A DNA stretch of 64,000 nt from Candidatus Anaerostipes avistercoris (GCA_019119895.1 DWWD01000005.1:1-64000); one strand, 5' to 3'; counted from the stretch's first letter, positions 52,278-59,846 are shown. Numbers and translations are program-made. Notes: generated from the letters alone by a model not told the origin.

Positions 52278-52792
52278 GCCTACTCCGAAGAAGGATGATG
52301 ATGCAAACAATGGAATCTGGTGCAAAGTATCCGCTGGTGAATGGGCGACATGAGTTTTCGGATGGAAGTTATGTAGAAATAAGTAACGGAAATCATATCA
52401 TGTTTTATAAAAGTATCAATGGCAGTGGATATATAAATATCTCTGATATATCGCAAAATTCAGATACAATAGATAGTGTGCAAAATATAAACTACAAGCC
52501 TAAAATTTATACTATCCCAGCAGGTGTTCAGACAAGGTTTGAAGTAAAAAATGTTAAAGGTATCGGTAGCTACGATGCACAAACAAATTTTAGACTGTCT
52601 AAACGAAAAATATCCGGTTCATTTAAAACGGGAGGTTTTACCTATAATAATCCGGAATTTAATACTGTTGTGTTGAAAACTTTAGAGAACCCGGAAGACG
52701 TTGGATGTTTGTTTATGTATAGCGATATGCCAGCAGGTGCACAAGTTGAGTTTGACGTACAATTCACGGTCAACGGCGAAAGATGGATATAG
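52274..52792 (+). CDS. Tail-associated protein, unknown
   Basis: 172 residues. N-terminal SLLRRRMMMQTMES resembles the start of the gene at 51727; the rest is beta-rich, ending VEFDVQFTVNGERW. Start ATG 52274 overlaps the tiny peptide stop and lies behind GGGGTGGG. Confidence 0.6.
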   Translation: MSLLRRRMMMQTMESGAKYPLVNGRHEFSDGSYVEISNGNHIMFYKSINGSGYINISDISQNSDTIDSVQNINYKPKIYTIPAGVQTRFEVKNVKGIGSYDAQTNFRLSKRKISGSFKTGGFTYNNPEFNTVVLKTLENPEDVGCLFMYSDMPAGAQVEFDVQFTVNGERWI

Positions 52793-52819
52793 CATCGAAA
52801 TAAGAAAGGGGGCAATACA

Positions 52820-53467
52820 TTGTTAGCAAAACTGATAAATGGAGCACTTAGTTACGCTCCGAAAAAAATAATCATAGACGGAAAGACGATATTCAACCCC
52901 GGAGAAGAACTTCTGAAAGAGCAGGGATATAAAGATGTAGAAACATCCGAGGCCCCGGCGGTATCCACACAGACCCAGCAGGCAGTCCCTAGTTGGCAGG
53001 AGCAGGAAGATAAGATTGTCCAGACATGGGAGCTGAAACCGGCACAGCCAGACCCGACAGCCGCCCTGCAGGAAATCCAAATACAAGCGGTATTGACACA
53101 GATTGCAGAAAACGAGGATAAGACGCTCGGTATCCAGTGTATGGCACTGTTCCCAACGTATGTGCAAAACAAACAGCACGAGGTCGGAGAGGCAGCCACT
53201 CACCCAGAGACCGGTTGTCCGAAAGAGTGTATTCTGGCATACGATGGTACTGTACAGCAGGATTGGACAATCGACACTCCAACTTGCTGGAAACCATGGC
53301 ACAGTCGGAAGAAAGAATATGCGCTTCCGTGGGAACAGCCTACTGGGGCACATGACATATATAAAGAGGGAGAATACATGACCTGGACGGATGGCAGCAT
53401 AAAGAAATGTGTCCAGGATACAAATTTTAATCCGGATGAATACCCACAGGCATGGGAAGATACATAA
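52820..53467 (+). CDS. Tail/lysis-associated protein with C-terminal carbohydrate-binding motif
   Basis: 215 residues, TTG start behind AAAGGGGG. The N-terminal half is a spacer; the C-terminal about 60 residues (GAHDIYKEGEYMTWTDGSIKKC ... in parts: AHDIYKEGEYMTW, DTNFNPDEYPQAWE) resemble type 5/12 carbohydrate-binding modules that hold chitin or cell-wall glycans through Trp residues. Probably binds the cell surface. Confidence 0.72.
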   Translation: MLAKLINGALSYAPKKIIIDGKTIFNPGEELLKEQGYKDVETSEAPAVSTQTQQAVPSWQEQEDKIVQTWELKPAQPDPTAALQEIQIQAVLTQIAENEDKTLGIQCMALFPTYVQNKQHEVGEAATHPETGCPKECILAYDGTVQQDWTIDTPTCWKPWHSRKKEYALPWEQPTGAHDIYKEGEYMTWTDGSIKKCVQDTNFNPDEYPQAWEDT

Positions 53468-53547
53468 GGCGGGTGATCATATGGAGATTAGAGCAAGACC
53501 TTAAGGGGTCTTTTTATTTTGCAGAAAATCTACAGAAAGGAGCAAAA

Positions 53548-53856
53548 ATGAACCCAGGAACGGTAATTGACGTATCTATATTAGTATCCGTGTCCTCTTT
53601 GCTGGTTGCGGCGGCCACATTTTTTGCGAACCGGAAAAAAGATATCCAGCAGGACAGCCAGGGCGTGCTGAAAGCCAACATGAAACTTGATCAGATCTGT
53701 GCAACGACAAATGAGACCAGATCGGATATCAAGGCGATCAACAGTCAGATGCAGGCTTTAAATGAGCGGCAGATCAAGACGGAGGCGGAGATCAGGAGCA
53801 TATGGAAACGGATTGATGAAATAAGAGAAGAGATCAGAAAGGAGCATGAGGAATGA
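53548..53856 (+). CDS. Holin-associated membrane protein (XhlA-like)
   Basis: 102 residues: an N-terminal membrane helix (about residues 5-27), then a long coiled coil ending RSIWKRIDEIREEI. ATG 53548 behind AAAGGAG. It overlaps the holin gene by 4 nt. Resembles XhlA/hemolysin-type partners of holins. Confidence 0.7.
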   Translation: MNPGTVIDVSILVSVSSLLVAAATFFANRKKDIQQDSQGVLKANMKLDQICATTNETRSDIKAINSQMQALNERQIKTEAEIRSIWKRIDEIREEIRKEHEE

Positions 53857-54077
53857 AGAAATATAAAGCATGGGCAAAAGCGGCAGGAATCCGAGCAGTA
53901 AAGACGATGGCACAAACAGCTGTAGCAATGCTGCCGGCATCTGCAACCATTACAGCGGTGGACTGGAAGGTTGTAGCCGGGACAGCGGCACTGGCGGGAG
54001 TGGCATCATTATTGACATCCATTAAAGGACTGCCGGAAGTAAAAGTAGATGAGGATACAGTAAAGGAAGGAGAATAA
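53853..54077 (+). CDS. Holin (r1t family)
   Basis: 74 residues. AAGIRAVKTMAQTAVAML, a central TAVDWKVVAGTAALAGVASLLTSI and GLPEV are the r1t-holin pattern with two membrane segments. Makes pores to release the amidase. Confidence 0.88.
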   Translation: MKKYKAWAKAAGIRAVKTMAQTAVAMLPASATITAVDWKVVAGTAALAGVASLLTSIKGLPEVKVDEDTVKEGE

Positions 54078-54079
54078 CT

Positions 54080-54178
54080 ATGAAAGAATTTCGAGAAGGA
54101 TATGAACTGGATGCAGGAGTAGAACCAACACCGGAGGAAATTGCAGAAGCAGAAAAAGAATTAAAGGAGGCAGAGTAG
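54080..54178 (+). CDS. Very small acidic protein
   Basis: 32 codons, MKEFREGYELDAGVEPTPEE and on, strongly acidic. Starts 2 bp after holin behind AAGGAAGGAG, ends with AAAGGAGG that serves the amidase. Small acidic genes between holin and endolysin recur in clostridial phages; role unknown. Confidence 0.55.
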   Translation: MKEFREGYELDAGVEPTPEEIAEAEKELKEAE

Positions 54179-54179
54179 C

Positions 54180-55079
54180 ATGGCAAAGTATAATGTACAC
54201 GGCGGACACAACAGGAAGGTCCCGGGAGCATCAGGCGTACTTGATGAAGTAACAGAAGATAGAAAAGTTAAAAATGCCGTTATCAAATATCTGAAAGCAC
54301 AAGGACATACAGCGTATGATTGCACGGACGATGCTGGAACGACGCAGGGAAAGAATCTGGCCAATATCGTTGTAAAATGCAATAGTCATGACGGAATTGA
54401 ACTTGATATTTCTGTCCATCTCAATGCTGGAAGAGACGATGATGAAGGAGATGGGAAGACTGGTGGCACGGAGGTGCTTATTTATTCAACCGCTGTTAAG
54501 GATGTGGCAAAAGATATTGCCGATGAAATTGCAAAGGAATTTGATTATGCTTTAAGGTCAGACGAAACTACACCAAAAGGATGCGCAGGAGTCAAAATTG
54601 TTAAAAGCCTGTATGTCCTCAAACACACAAAAGCAAAAGCAGTATTGATTGAACCGTGTTTTGTGGACGACAAAGATGATGCTAAGGTCTGGAATGCAGA
54701 TAGATGTGCTAAGGCGATTGTAAGAGCTATTACTGGAAAAGCTGTAGCAGGCGGATCCAGTACATCCGGAAGCTCAAGTTCTGGCAGTGGGAACAAAACT
54801 ACAACCACATCCAGCACACCATTTTATAAGGTAGGCAACACCTACACCCTGCAGAGCAACATGGTAGTTCGGACCGGCGCAGGAACCAATTATCGTGCCA
54901 AAAAACACAGCGAACTGACAGCAGACGGACAAAAGCATGACAAGGACAAAAATGGATGCTTGGATAAAGGCACAAGAATCACGTGCCAGCAGGTCAAAAA
55001 ATCCGGAAGCAATATTTGGGTCAAGTGCCCATCCGGATGGATCGCTGCATACTATAACAAAAAAACATATGTAAAATAA
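54180..55079 (+). CDS. Endolysin: N-acetylmuramoyl-L-alanine amidase with SH3-type domain
   Basis: 299 residues. Amidase_3 catalytic domain (GGHNRKVPGASG with zinc His, a Glu-type VLIEPCFVDD, VHLNA) to about residue 185, a Ser/Gly/Thr linker near 194-215, and a C-terminal bacterial SH3 domain (VVRTGAGTNYRAKK, WVKCPSGWIAAYY). Cleaves peptidoglycan at lysis. Confidence 0.93.
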   Translation: MAKYNVHGGHNRKVPGASGVLDEVTEDRKVKNAVIKYLKAQGHTAYDCTDDAGTTQGKNLANIVVKCNSHDGIELDISVHLNAGRDDDEGDGKTGGTEVLIYSTAVKDVAKDIADEIAKEFDYALRSDETTPKGCAGVKIVKSLYVLKHTKAKAVLIEPCFVDDKDDAKVWNADRCAKAIVRAITGKAVAGGSSTSGSSSSGSGNKTTTTSSTPFYKVGNTYTLQSNMVVRTGAGTNYRAKKHSELTADGQKHDKDKNGCLDKGTRITCQQVKKSGSNIWVKCPSGWIAAYYNKKTYVK

Positions 55080-55085
55080 AATTTT

Positions 55086-55117
55086 CCCCGGGGCTTATTG
55101 CTCCGGGGATTTTTTTA
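55086..55117 (+). terminator. Terminator of the late operon, shared
   Basis: Stem TCCCCGGGGC-like: CCCCGG and CCGGGG around TTATTG..., followed by seven T's (55111-55117). The convergent AbrB-like gene ends inside it, so both may use it. Confidence 0.85.
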
Positions 55118-55280
55118 TGGTTATTATACCATTATCATAATCCAAAATTACAGATCTATCTTCTTCTGTTGCTCCTAGCCCTTTTATCATATCGGCCGGA
55201 ATATTTATTTTGTATGTCATAGCATTTTTTGATGCGTTTCCTCCCGCCTTGTTAAAAATAACATTTCGTTTTACTTGCAT
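55095..55280 (-). CDS. AbrB/MazE-like DNA-binding protein
   Basis: 61 residues. KINIPADMIKGLG followed by an SVILDYDNGIITIKK end matches the swapped-hairpin AbrB fold. Start ATG 55280 behind GGGAGGAG. Could be an antitoxin or a regulator; no toxin gene is adjacent on the same strand in the usual place. Confidence 0.72.
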   Translation of the reverse strand: MQVKRNVIFNKAGGNASKNAMTYKINIPADMIKGLGATEEDRSVILDYDNGIITIKKSPEQ

Positions 55281-55309
55281 TGCGCTCCTCCCTGATATAT
55301 AATAAGATT

Positions 55310-55423
55310 GTCGTACAGAGTGGATTGCTCTCTGATGCGGATCCGCTAGCAATCCGGCGGACACGGATTGAAATAATAGTATTTAATGCAATTTTGTAGA
55401 GACAGGGCTTTGCCCTGTTTTTT
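55310..55423 (+). ncRNA. Candidate structured small RNA of about 114 nt
   Basis: Promoter TTGCAT (55275-55280), 17 bp, TATAAT (55298-55303). The RNA would contain stem GATTGCT (55323-55329)/AGCAATC (55350-55356) with inner palindrome GCGGATCCGC (55338-55347), and ends at terminator CAGGGC/GCCCTG (55403-55417) plus T-run. Flanking genes are on the minus strand and no ORF lies within. The promoter overlaps the AbrB-like gene start, so the two could interfere. Confidence 0.55.
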
Positions 55424-55712
55424 ACTTTTGGTTTTTTCCTGCACTATAGCAATTATAAAAACAGTCCGTGAGTTTCGCCAAGTTTTCTGGACTAAGTTCG
55501 TCTTTCAGTTCATCGGGAATCCACTTATAGCAGCTTGAAAAAGTAGATCCGTTTCTGCCTATTTTTGATAACCTTTTTACCATTTCCAGCTTATATATTT
55601 CTCCCAACTCACCGGTAGTAATATCTCCAGATTTTACAGCGTGTTTACCTTCGTCTGTCAAGATTGACATTGCTTTTTCTTTTTTAATAACTCCAATACC
55701 TTTTATATACAT
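55422..55712 (-). CDS. Prophage moron protein, unknown
   Basis: 96 residues, start ATG 55712 behind AAGGAG. LTDEGKHAVKSGDITTGELGEIYKLEMVKRL (parts LTDEGKHAVKSG and TTGELGEIYKLEMVKRL) hints at a small helical protein. Unknown. 11 bp from the next minus gene. Confidence 0.6.
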   Translation of the reverse strand: MYIKGIGVIKKEKAMSILTDEGKHAVKSGDITTGELGEIYKLEMVKRLSKIGRNGSTFSSCYKWIPDELKDELSPENLAKLTDCFYNCYSAGKNQK

Positions 55713-55722
55713 CTTACACTCC

Positions 55723-56130
55723 TTACATGTGCTTTTTAATTTGTTCTCTCATATGCATCTCATCAAAAATTCTTATGATTCTGTCAGGAGAAATTACATC
55801 ACGATTTTCGATAAATACTTTTGCTTCATTTGTTGAATCGATAAGATTTACAACCTGATTTTTGATTTCCATCCATATGTCAAAACCTAATAATTTTTTT
55901 GTGTTTTCGTTTTCTCCTGCTCTTTTGATGTTTGCATTGATTGTGTTCATAGCGTCATCAATGATATCCTGTGCCCATGCTACTTGTTTAGGTGTTCCGA
56001 TTAATTCTTTTTTCATTTTTGCTTCCCTCCATGCTTTTTTTAATCCTTCGGAAATTGTCATTCCCATATTTTTAACCATTTCCCACGCTCTTTTCATGAT
56101 GTTTGATAAGTTATATTTTTTCATCTTCAT
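55723..56130 (-). CDS. Prophage protein, IMKRAWE-type
   Basis: 135 residues, helical. NLSNIMKRAWEMVKNMGMTISE and GLKKAWREAK near the start recur in many small proteins of clostridial genomes, often duplicated. No function known. First gene of a two-gene minus operon with its own operator-bearing promoter. Confidence 0.65.
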   Translation of the reverse strand: MKMKKYNLSNIMKRAWEMVKNMGMTISEGLKKAWREAKMKKELIGTPKQVAWAQDIIDDAMNTINANIKRAGENENTKKLLGFDIWMEIKNQVVNLIDSTNEAKVFIENRDVISPDRIIRIFDEMHMREQIKKHM

Positions 56131-56156
56131 TTACCTTCGTTCCCTTTCTGTGATAT

Positions 56157-56185
56157 ATAATAACATATTGGTAACCAATAGTCAA
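56157..56185 (-). promoter_or_regulatory. Promoter with palindromic operator for the minus moron operon
   Basis: On the minus strand: TTGACT (56185-56180), 17 bp, TATTAT (56162-56157). The spacer contains a 15-bp palindrome TATTGGTNACCAATA (56166-56180). A repressor bound there would block transcription. Confidence 0.75.
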
Positions 56186-56234
56186 TACCATAAGAGCAAT
56201 TTTTTAAAATTTTTCCGCCGTAAAATAATCATCA

Positions 56235-56267
56235 GGCCGGGGAGCAATCTCCGGCCTTTCTTTTTTT
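56235..56267 (+). terminator. Terminator near the right end of the prophage
   Basis: Stem GGCCGG/CCGGCC (56235-56240, 56251-56256) and T-run to 56267, plus orientation. No plus-strand gene lies just upstream; a second, weaker hairpin CCGCC/GGCGG follows near 56321-56341 and resembles the terminator of the small RNA at 16186. Confidence 0.75.
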
Positions 56268-56365
56268 GCGCACAGATAGTATAATAAATAATACCTGCTA
56301 ATTTTTTTCTTTTCATTTCCGCCTTCTTAAATGGAGGCGGTTTCTTCTATTATATATAATAATTC

Positions 56366-56388
56366 CGTGTTGTATTTCGTGTTGCATT
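56366..56388. repeat. Candidate integrase arm-type sites, attR side
   Basis: Direct copies CGTGTTGTATT (56366-56376) and CGTGTTGCATT (56378-56388), the same pair as on the attL side. The remaining 130 bp to attR hold no gene. Confidence 0.6.
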
Positions 56389-56518
56389 TCACCGTCAATT
56401 CCTGCAACATGCGCATAATTTTGCGATATGTGAAAAATATCAACATGGCGCAAACCACGGTTTTATGCGGTATGCGGAAAAAATGGCGTAAATCTGTTAT
56501 TTTTCAAAAACGCACAAA

Positions 56519-56546
56519 CACGGGTTCGATTCCCGTTGGAGTCATC
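56519..56546 (+). other. attR core
   Basis: Identical to the 28-bp attL core; it is the duplicated 3' end of tRNA-Glu. Confidence 0.95.
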
Positions 56547-56550
56547 GTTT

Positions 56551-56586
56551 CCAGGTATCGTATTTATGCGGTTCCTGGGATTTTTT
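56551..56586 (+). terminator. Original tRNA-Glu terminator, displaced by the prophage
   Basis: CCAGG (56551-56555)/CCTGG (56574-56578) followed by ATTTTTT. In the uninfected chromosome it would directly follow tRNA-Glu. Confidence 0.7.
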
Positions 56587-56704
56587 CATTTTCAGAAAAA
56601 GTTTTGGTTAAAGTTTTTGGTTAAAGTCGTGGAAGATTTTTTGCTCATAGTCTGCCACGGCTTTTCTTGGTTTAAAACCCAGCGGTTTTATAAAAATCAT
56701 TTGG

Positions 56705-56901
56705 TTATTTGGGTTTTTCAGAAGTTTCATTTTTTGAGATTTTAAATTCTTCTATTAATCGAAGTAGTTTTTTTCTCCATTTTCTTGCTCTCCTGGCGTC
56801 AATTCGCGCTGCCTTACCACTTCAAATTTAGGAATATCTGCTTTTATCATCCTTTCTCGTTCTTCATCTGTAAGCCCGTTATAAATATCTTCGTAAGCCT
56901 T
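56705..56901 (-). pseudogene. Decayed copy of the MuF immunity gene
   Basis: Minus-strand reading gives AYEDIYNGLTDEERERMIKA, nearly the same as the start of the prophage gene at 32795. The start codon is AAG instead of ATG (56899-56901), a stop lies just upstream, and one base is missing from an A-run near 56773, shifting the frame; restoring it gives LLRLIEEFKIS, matching LLRLMEEFDND of the intact gene. After residue 29 the two diverge (EVVRQREL against RTIGEANL). Confidence 0.88.
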
Positions 56902-57204
56902 TTTTCTCCTTTATTAAAAATTGAACCGTTAGAACTCATCTGTTAAAATGGCGGCTTTTTACTTTGACGTTCATACATTTCTCTTGTTTTGCTGAAACTT
57001 ACATCCCACGCTATACTATCCTGTATTATACTATACTGATCCGGTGACTGTCTGGTATTTTGTCAGAAACTTGTCGACATTTTCAGAAAAACTTTTGTGG
57101 AAGAAGAATCTCTTTTTTGTGTCTCTTATTTTATAATAAACTTACTAATAAAAATTAAAATGCATGATGCTTTTAACTACATATAAATTATTTGAAGAAA
57201 TGCA
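56902..57204 (-). other. AT-rich stretch with a possible C-terminal gene remnant
   Basis: No complete gene. On the minus strand a 39-codon open stretch (57060-56943) ends WDVSFSKTREMYERQSKKPP; it could be the tail of a lost toxin or an unrelated remnant. Nothing else is supported. Confidence 0.35.
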
Positions 57205-57281
57205 GGGAGAACTATGACAAAGAATTAGACTATAGAAAGGTCATAAAATATTTTACATACTCTATTTATAGAACATCTTTG
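57205..57281 (+). repeat. 77-bp module B, left copy (3' end of a lost gene)
   Basis: Aligns without gaps to 58973-59049. In the right copy it spans the last ten codons of the gene at 58768 (ENYDEELDY then stop) and its 3' flank. Here the coding part is cut off upstream and the stop is changed, so it is a truncated duplicate. Confidence 0.8.
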
Positions 57282-57400
57282 CTGATACACAAAATGTACG
57301 GTATAATATAGTTAAAGTAACAGAAAAATTTAATAATAATTTTTGATGTTTTGAAAATGGAAATTTAATGAATGAATTGAAAAAAGGAGAAGAGAATAAG

Positions 57401-57604
57401 ATGGATATCAACGATTTGACGAGACGCTTTGAGAGTAAGGAAAAAACAGATGAAGAATGGCTGCAGCTTGAAAAAGATATGATACAATTTTTGCATGAAG
57501 ACCATCCAGTGGAAGAAAAAAAGAGATTAAGTCCTTTAGGACAATTAGAGGTTGTTGCCATTATTTGTGACGGGATAAAGAGAGAAAGAGGATTAATTAA
57601 GTAA
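57401..57604 (+). CDS. Small orphan protein, possible immunity protein
   Basis: 67 residues, charged and helical, starting MDINDLTRRFESKEKTDEE. ATG 57401 behind AAAGGAG; an in-frame ATG at 57368 lacks a site. First intact gene of the AT-rich array. Function unknown; immunity is inferred from the company it keeps. Confidence 0.6.
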   Translation: MDINDLTRRFESKEKTDEEWLQLEKDMIQFLHEDHPVEEKKRLSPLGQLEVVAIICDGIKRERGLIK

Positions 57605-57620
57605 TTCGAGGTGATTAAAA

Positions 57621-57809
57621 ATGATCGATCCAAAAGATTATCCGCTTCATGTAGAACAGCTTAATGGTGTTGAAGGATTTGAAGAGTATATAAGATTTTG
57701 GAAGGAAGCAACACCGTGGATGGATGAAGAATATATTAAGGATATAATAAAAAATAAAGAAGAAGCAGGGGTAAGTATGTCTATGTGGACAAATCCGGCA
57801 ATACGATAA
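57621..57809 (+). CDS. Small orphan protein, possible immunity protein
   Basis: 62 residues, acidic, starting MIDPKDYPLHVEQLNGVEGF. Behind CGAGGTGATT, 17 bp after the previous gene. Predicted helical in the second half. Size and acidity fit many immunity proteins; no family recognised. Confidence 0.6.
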   Translation: MIDPKDYPLHVEQLNGVEGFEEYIRFWKEATPWMDEEYIKDIIKNKEEAGVSMSMWTNPAIR

Positions 57810-57814
57810 AATAA

Positions 57815-57952
57815 GCAACGAACTATTTTCAAAAGAAAAAGTATAATTTAACTATAGCAGAAGCACACAAAAGAGCCAGTGAAGTATATGACTGGCAGAT
57901 TAAGTTAGATGAAGAGTTAGGAAAAGGGGGCGAGCCGGATGGTTTATTGTAA
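57815..57952 (+). pseudogene. Truncated gene remnant
   Basis: 45 codons open after an in-frame stop, no start codon: TIAEAHKRASEVYDWQIKLD in the middle, ending GGEPDGLL. It overlaps the start of the next gene by 14 nt as a natural gene pair would, so it appears to be the 3' part of a gene that once preceded it. Confidence 0.55.
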
Positions 57953-58175
57953 CTATAAGTCACACAACAAAGAGACGGCTACATATGCATATGGTGGAAC
58001 AGTCGATGATATTACCGGCGAATTAGTTTTTTATTTTCAAAAAGATGCTGTGGAAATAATTAAAGAGCCACTTAATGGGAATGCGCCAATGAGACATATT
58101 ATGAGCTTATACGGTGCTCATCGAAAACAATTTAAATCTGGATGTTTTAAGAAAAAAATAGCATATGAGGCATAA
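57939..58175 (+). CDS. Small orphan protein followed by module A
   Basis: 78 residues, mixed charge, MVYCNYKSHNKETATYAYGG at the start, with strands then a helix. ATG 57939 behind AAAAGGGGGCGAG. Three bases after its stop begins the 70-bp module that also follows the phage immunity gene, so it is the strongest candidate here for a second MuF-type immunity gene. Confidence 0.65.
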   Translation: MVYCNYKSHNKETATYAYGGTVDDITGELVFYFQKDAVEIIKEPLNGNAPMRHIMSLYGAHRKQFKSGCFKKKIAYEA

Positions 58176-58178
58176 ATT

Positions 58179-58248
58179 CCACCAGTCAGAAATGGCCGGT
58201 GGTATTTTTATACCCATTTTTAAGAAAGGAAAGGTGAACGACATGGAA
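58179..58248 (+). repeat. 70-bp module A, chromosomal copy
   Basis: Matches 32987-33056 with about four differences, including the terminator hairpin and the ribosome-binding site AAAGGAAAGGTGAA. In the prophage that site serves the Tad2-like gene; here only a 22-codon frame follows (ATG 58243). Confidence 0.88.
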
Positions 58249-58490
58249 AGGGCATCAAAAGAGGCACAGGACATATCAGGGATATACAGCTTTATATCCA
58301 GATTATGATATGATCATTGCGTGAAAACAATTATTATGAAGAAAAACAGCTGGAGCGTGATATTTTGTTTTTAAAGGAGTTTCAGATTGATGAAAGGGAA
58401 AATTCAAGATATAATTATTGTATGTCTGTAATTCAGAGTATCTAAAAAGAAACAACTTTTAATTTATGATTATATTGAGAAGATGATGAG
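58249..58490 (+). other. Remnant region between small orphan genes
   Basis: No intact gene. An open stretch without start codon at 58314-58445 encodes ENNYYEEKQLERDILFLKEF and ends MSVIQSI, the likely C-terminus of a lost small protein. The rest is unassigned. Confidence 0.45.
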
Positions 58491-58715
58491 ATGAATAGAA
58501 TTATCCAAGAAATGCTCAGAACACTAAAAGAAAAAAAGGATTTTAAAAAATTTTGCAAAATTGCGATTGCAAATAAAACAATTTTAGATAATGCCGATCG
58601 CAGGGAAAAAGAGATGATTGCTGAAGCTTATAACGAATATTTTTATGAAACAATGCCCGTCGAGTATAAAAAGAATCCTCACATTCACTATGAGGTCAGA
58701 TTGAAAAAAGAATAA
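58491..58715 (+). CDS. Small orphan protein, possible immunity protein
   Basis: 74 residues, basic and helical: MNRIIQEMLRTLKEKKDF and KEMIAEAYNEYFYETMPVEY. ATG 58491 behind GAGAAGATGATGAG. No family recognised. Confidence 0.6.
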   Translation: MNRIIQEMLRTLKEKKDFKKFCKIAIANKTILDNADRREKEMIAEAYNEYFYETMPVEYKKNPHIHYEVRLKKE

Positions 58716-58767
58716 TTTAATCATAGCAGAGAACGAGTTATTGAGAAATACGACTGTAAGGACAATT

Positions 58768-59004
58768 ATGATGCTGCCAGATTTTTTAAAAAAAGAGAAT
58801 AGAAAGCAATTAAATGAGTTGGATCAACGCCTTTATGAAGCCGTAAACAGATATAATGAATATTTTAAAGATGATGGATTGATTACAGAAGGATCTTCAT
58901 TGAGCAGAGAAGAATGGATTGATTATATTGATACGTGTTTGAGAGAGAATATCACAATTTGGGAACTTTTTGGGGAAAACTATGACGAAGAGTTGGACTA
59001 TTGA
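58768..59004 (+). CDS. Small orphan protein carrying module B
   Basis: 78 residues. MMLPDFLKKENRKQLNELDQ at the start and WELFGENYDEELDY at the end; helical, acidic. ATG 58768 behind TAAGGA. Its last codons and flank are duplicated at 57205-57281, showing that cassettes in this array have been copied or replaced. Confidence 0.65.
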   Translation: MMLPDFLKKENRKQLNELDQRLYEAVNRYNEYFKDDGLITEGSSLSREEWIDYIDTCLRENITIWELFGENYDEELDY

Positions 59005-59039
59005 AAGTTCATAAAATATTTTACGTACTTTATTTATAG

Positions 59040-59120
59040 AATATCTTTGAAATCATTACAAGAAAGACGAATGATCCGTATGGAGAATGTGCAAATAAAA
59101 TTTTCTACGAAAAAAAGTAA
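59040..59120 (+). pseudogene. Short C-terminal gene remnant
   Basis: 26 codons after a stop, no start: NIFEIITRKTNDPYGECANK and a Lys-rich end. It begins inside module B. Possibly the tail of a toxin domain; too short to identify. Confidence 0.35.
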
Positions 59121-59156
59121 AGAAGTACAATTAATGTATTGTGCAGCATAGTATTT

Positions 59157-59183
59157 CCACCAGTGAAAAATAGCCGCTGGTAT
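59157..59183 (+). terminator. Terminator related to module A
   Basis: ACCAG/CTGGT stem in CCACCAGTGAAAAATAGCC..., followed by TATTTTCTAT. It resembles the hairpins at 32987 and 58179 and ends the array; it also lies at the 3' end of the convergent GyrI-like gene. Confidence 0.7.
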
Positions 59184-59197
59184 TTTCTATCTGACCT

Positions 59198-59635
59198 TTA
59201 TTTTAGCGGAATACAAAATTCACATAAATGCAATGAGATTTTTGAGACAGGATACCGTTCAATGATTGGTTTTGTATCATCAACTGCCAAATCGGAAGTT
59301 AAGATTTCGATATTTTTCCAAAAATCTGACACATCACTTTCTGTATGCGGAACCTCAAATACAGCGTAACGACCATTGTCAATACTGCGAATCGGCAAAT
59401 CACAATGTTTTTCCATGCCAGTCATTATCATTCCCACGTCATATCTTTGTTCATTTTCCGGCGTTAATAAGGGATTGTCCAAAGCTATTCCCAGTATCGT
59501 TGTATTATCTTGGAGCAAATCAGTATTTTTTAAATATTTCTTTAATTTTTCCATCAGCTGCTTATTCTCTGCATCATATTTGCCGGTTCTGCGCATATAT
59601 GCAATCTTTATATCTTTAAATTCTTCAACAACCAA
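59198..59635 (-). CDS. GyrI-like effector-binding domain protein
   Basis: 145 residues. It opens with EFKDIKIAYMRRTGKYDAEN and has YAVFEVPHTESDVSDFWKNI, a SOUL/GyrI-type fold found alone or attached to AraC and MerR regulators. Alone, such proteins bind small molecules or peptides such as gyrase poisons. Normal chromosomal composition resumes with this gene. Confidence 0.78.
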   Translation of the reverse strand: MVVEEFKDIKIAYMRRTGKYDAENKQLMEKLKKYLKNTDLLQDNTTILGIALDNPLLTPENEQRYDVGMIMTGMEKHCDLPIRSIDNGRYAVFEVPHTESDVSDFWKNIEILTSDLAVDDTKPIIERYPVSKISLHLCEFCIPLK

Positions 59636-59846
59636 GTTATGACCTCCTGTATTTTAATCAGCATCAAGCTTGATAAAGTAATGGTAAGGGCAATTAAAAT
59701 ATTTTTCAAGATATTTTTTATAAACACATAAAATATTTCACATATCCGGTGAAATATTTTACTTTCGAAATTCCATAAGAATCTGTATAATATGAATGGA
59801 CAGAATGATGACCAGATTTTTCAGAATCAGAAAGGACAGGGAAAGA

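Larger units (their letters stand above)
14856..56546. mobile_element. Complete-looking temperate siphovirus prophage in tRNA-Glu, about 41.7 kb
   Basis: Bounded by identical 28-bp att cores. It contains integrase, divergent repressor and Cro-like genes, replication and recombination genes, terminase, portal, MuF, scaffold, capsid, connectors, tail tube, frameshifted chaperone pair, tape measure, Dit, tail-tip and fibre genes, holin and amidase. No structural gene is visibly broken, so it may be inducible. The layout is that of TP901-1/SPP1-like siphoviruses of Firmicutes. Confidence 0.95.

Noticed and set aside
55095..55712. AbrB-like gene and neighbour as a toxin-antitoxin pair
   Set aside because: The genes are separated by about 140 bp with a candidate RNA between, and the neighbour has no toxin motif.
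14856..56546. Insertion sequences within the prophage
   Set aside because: No transposase gene or paired terminal inverted repeats were found.
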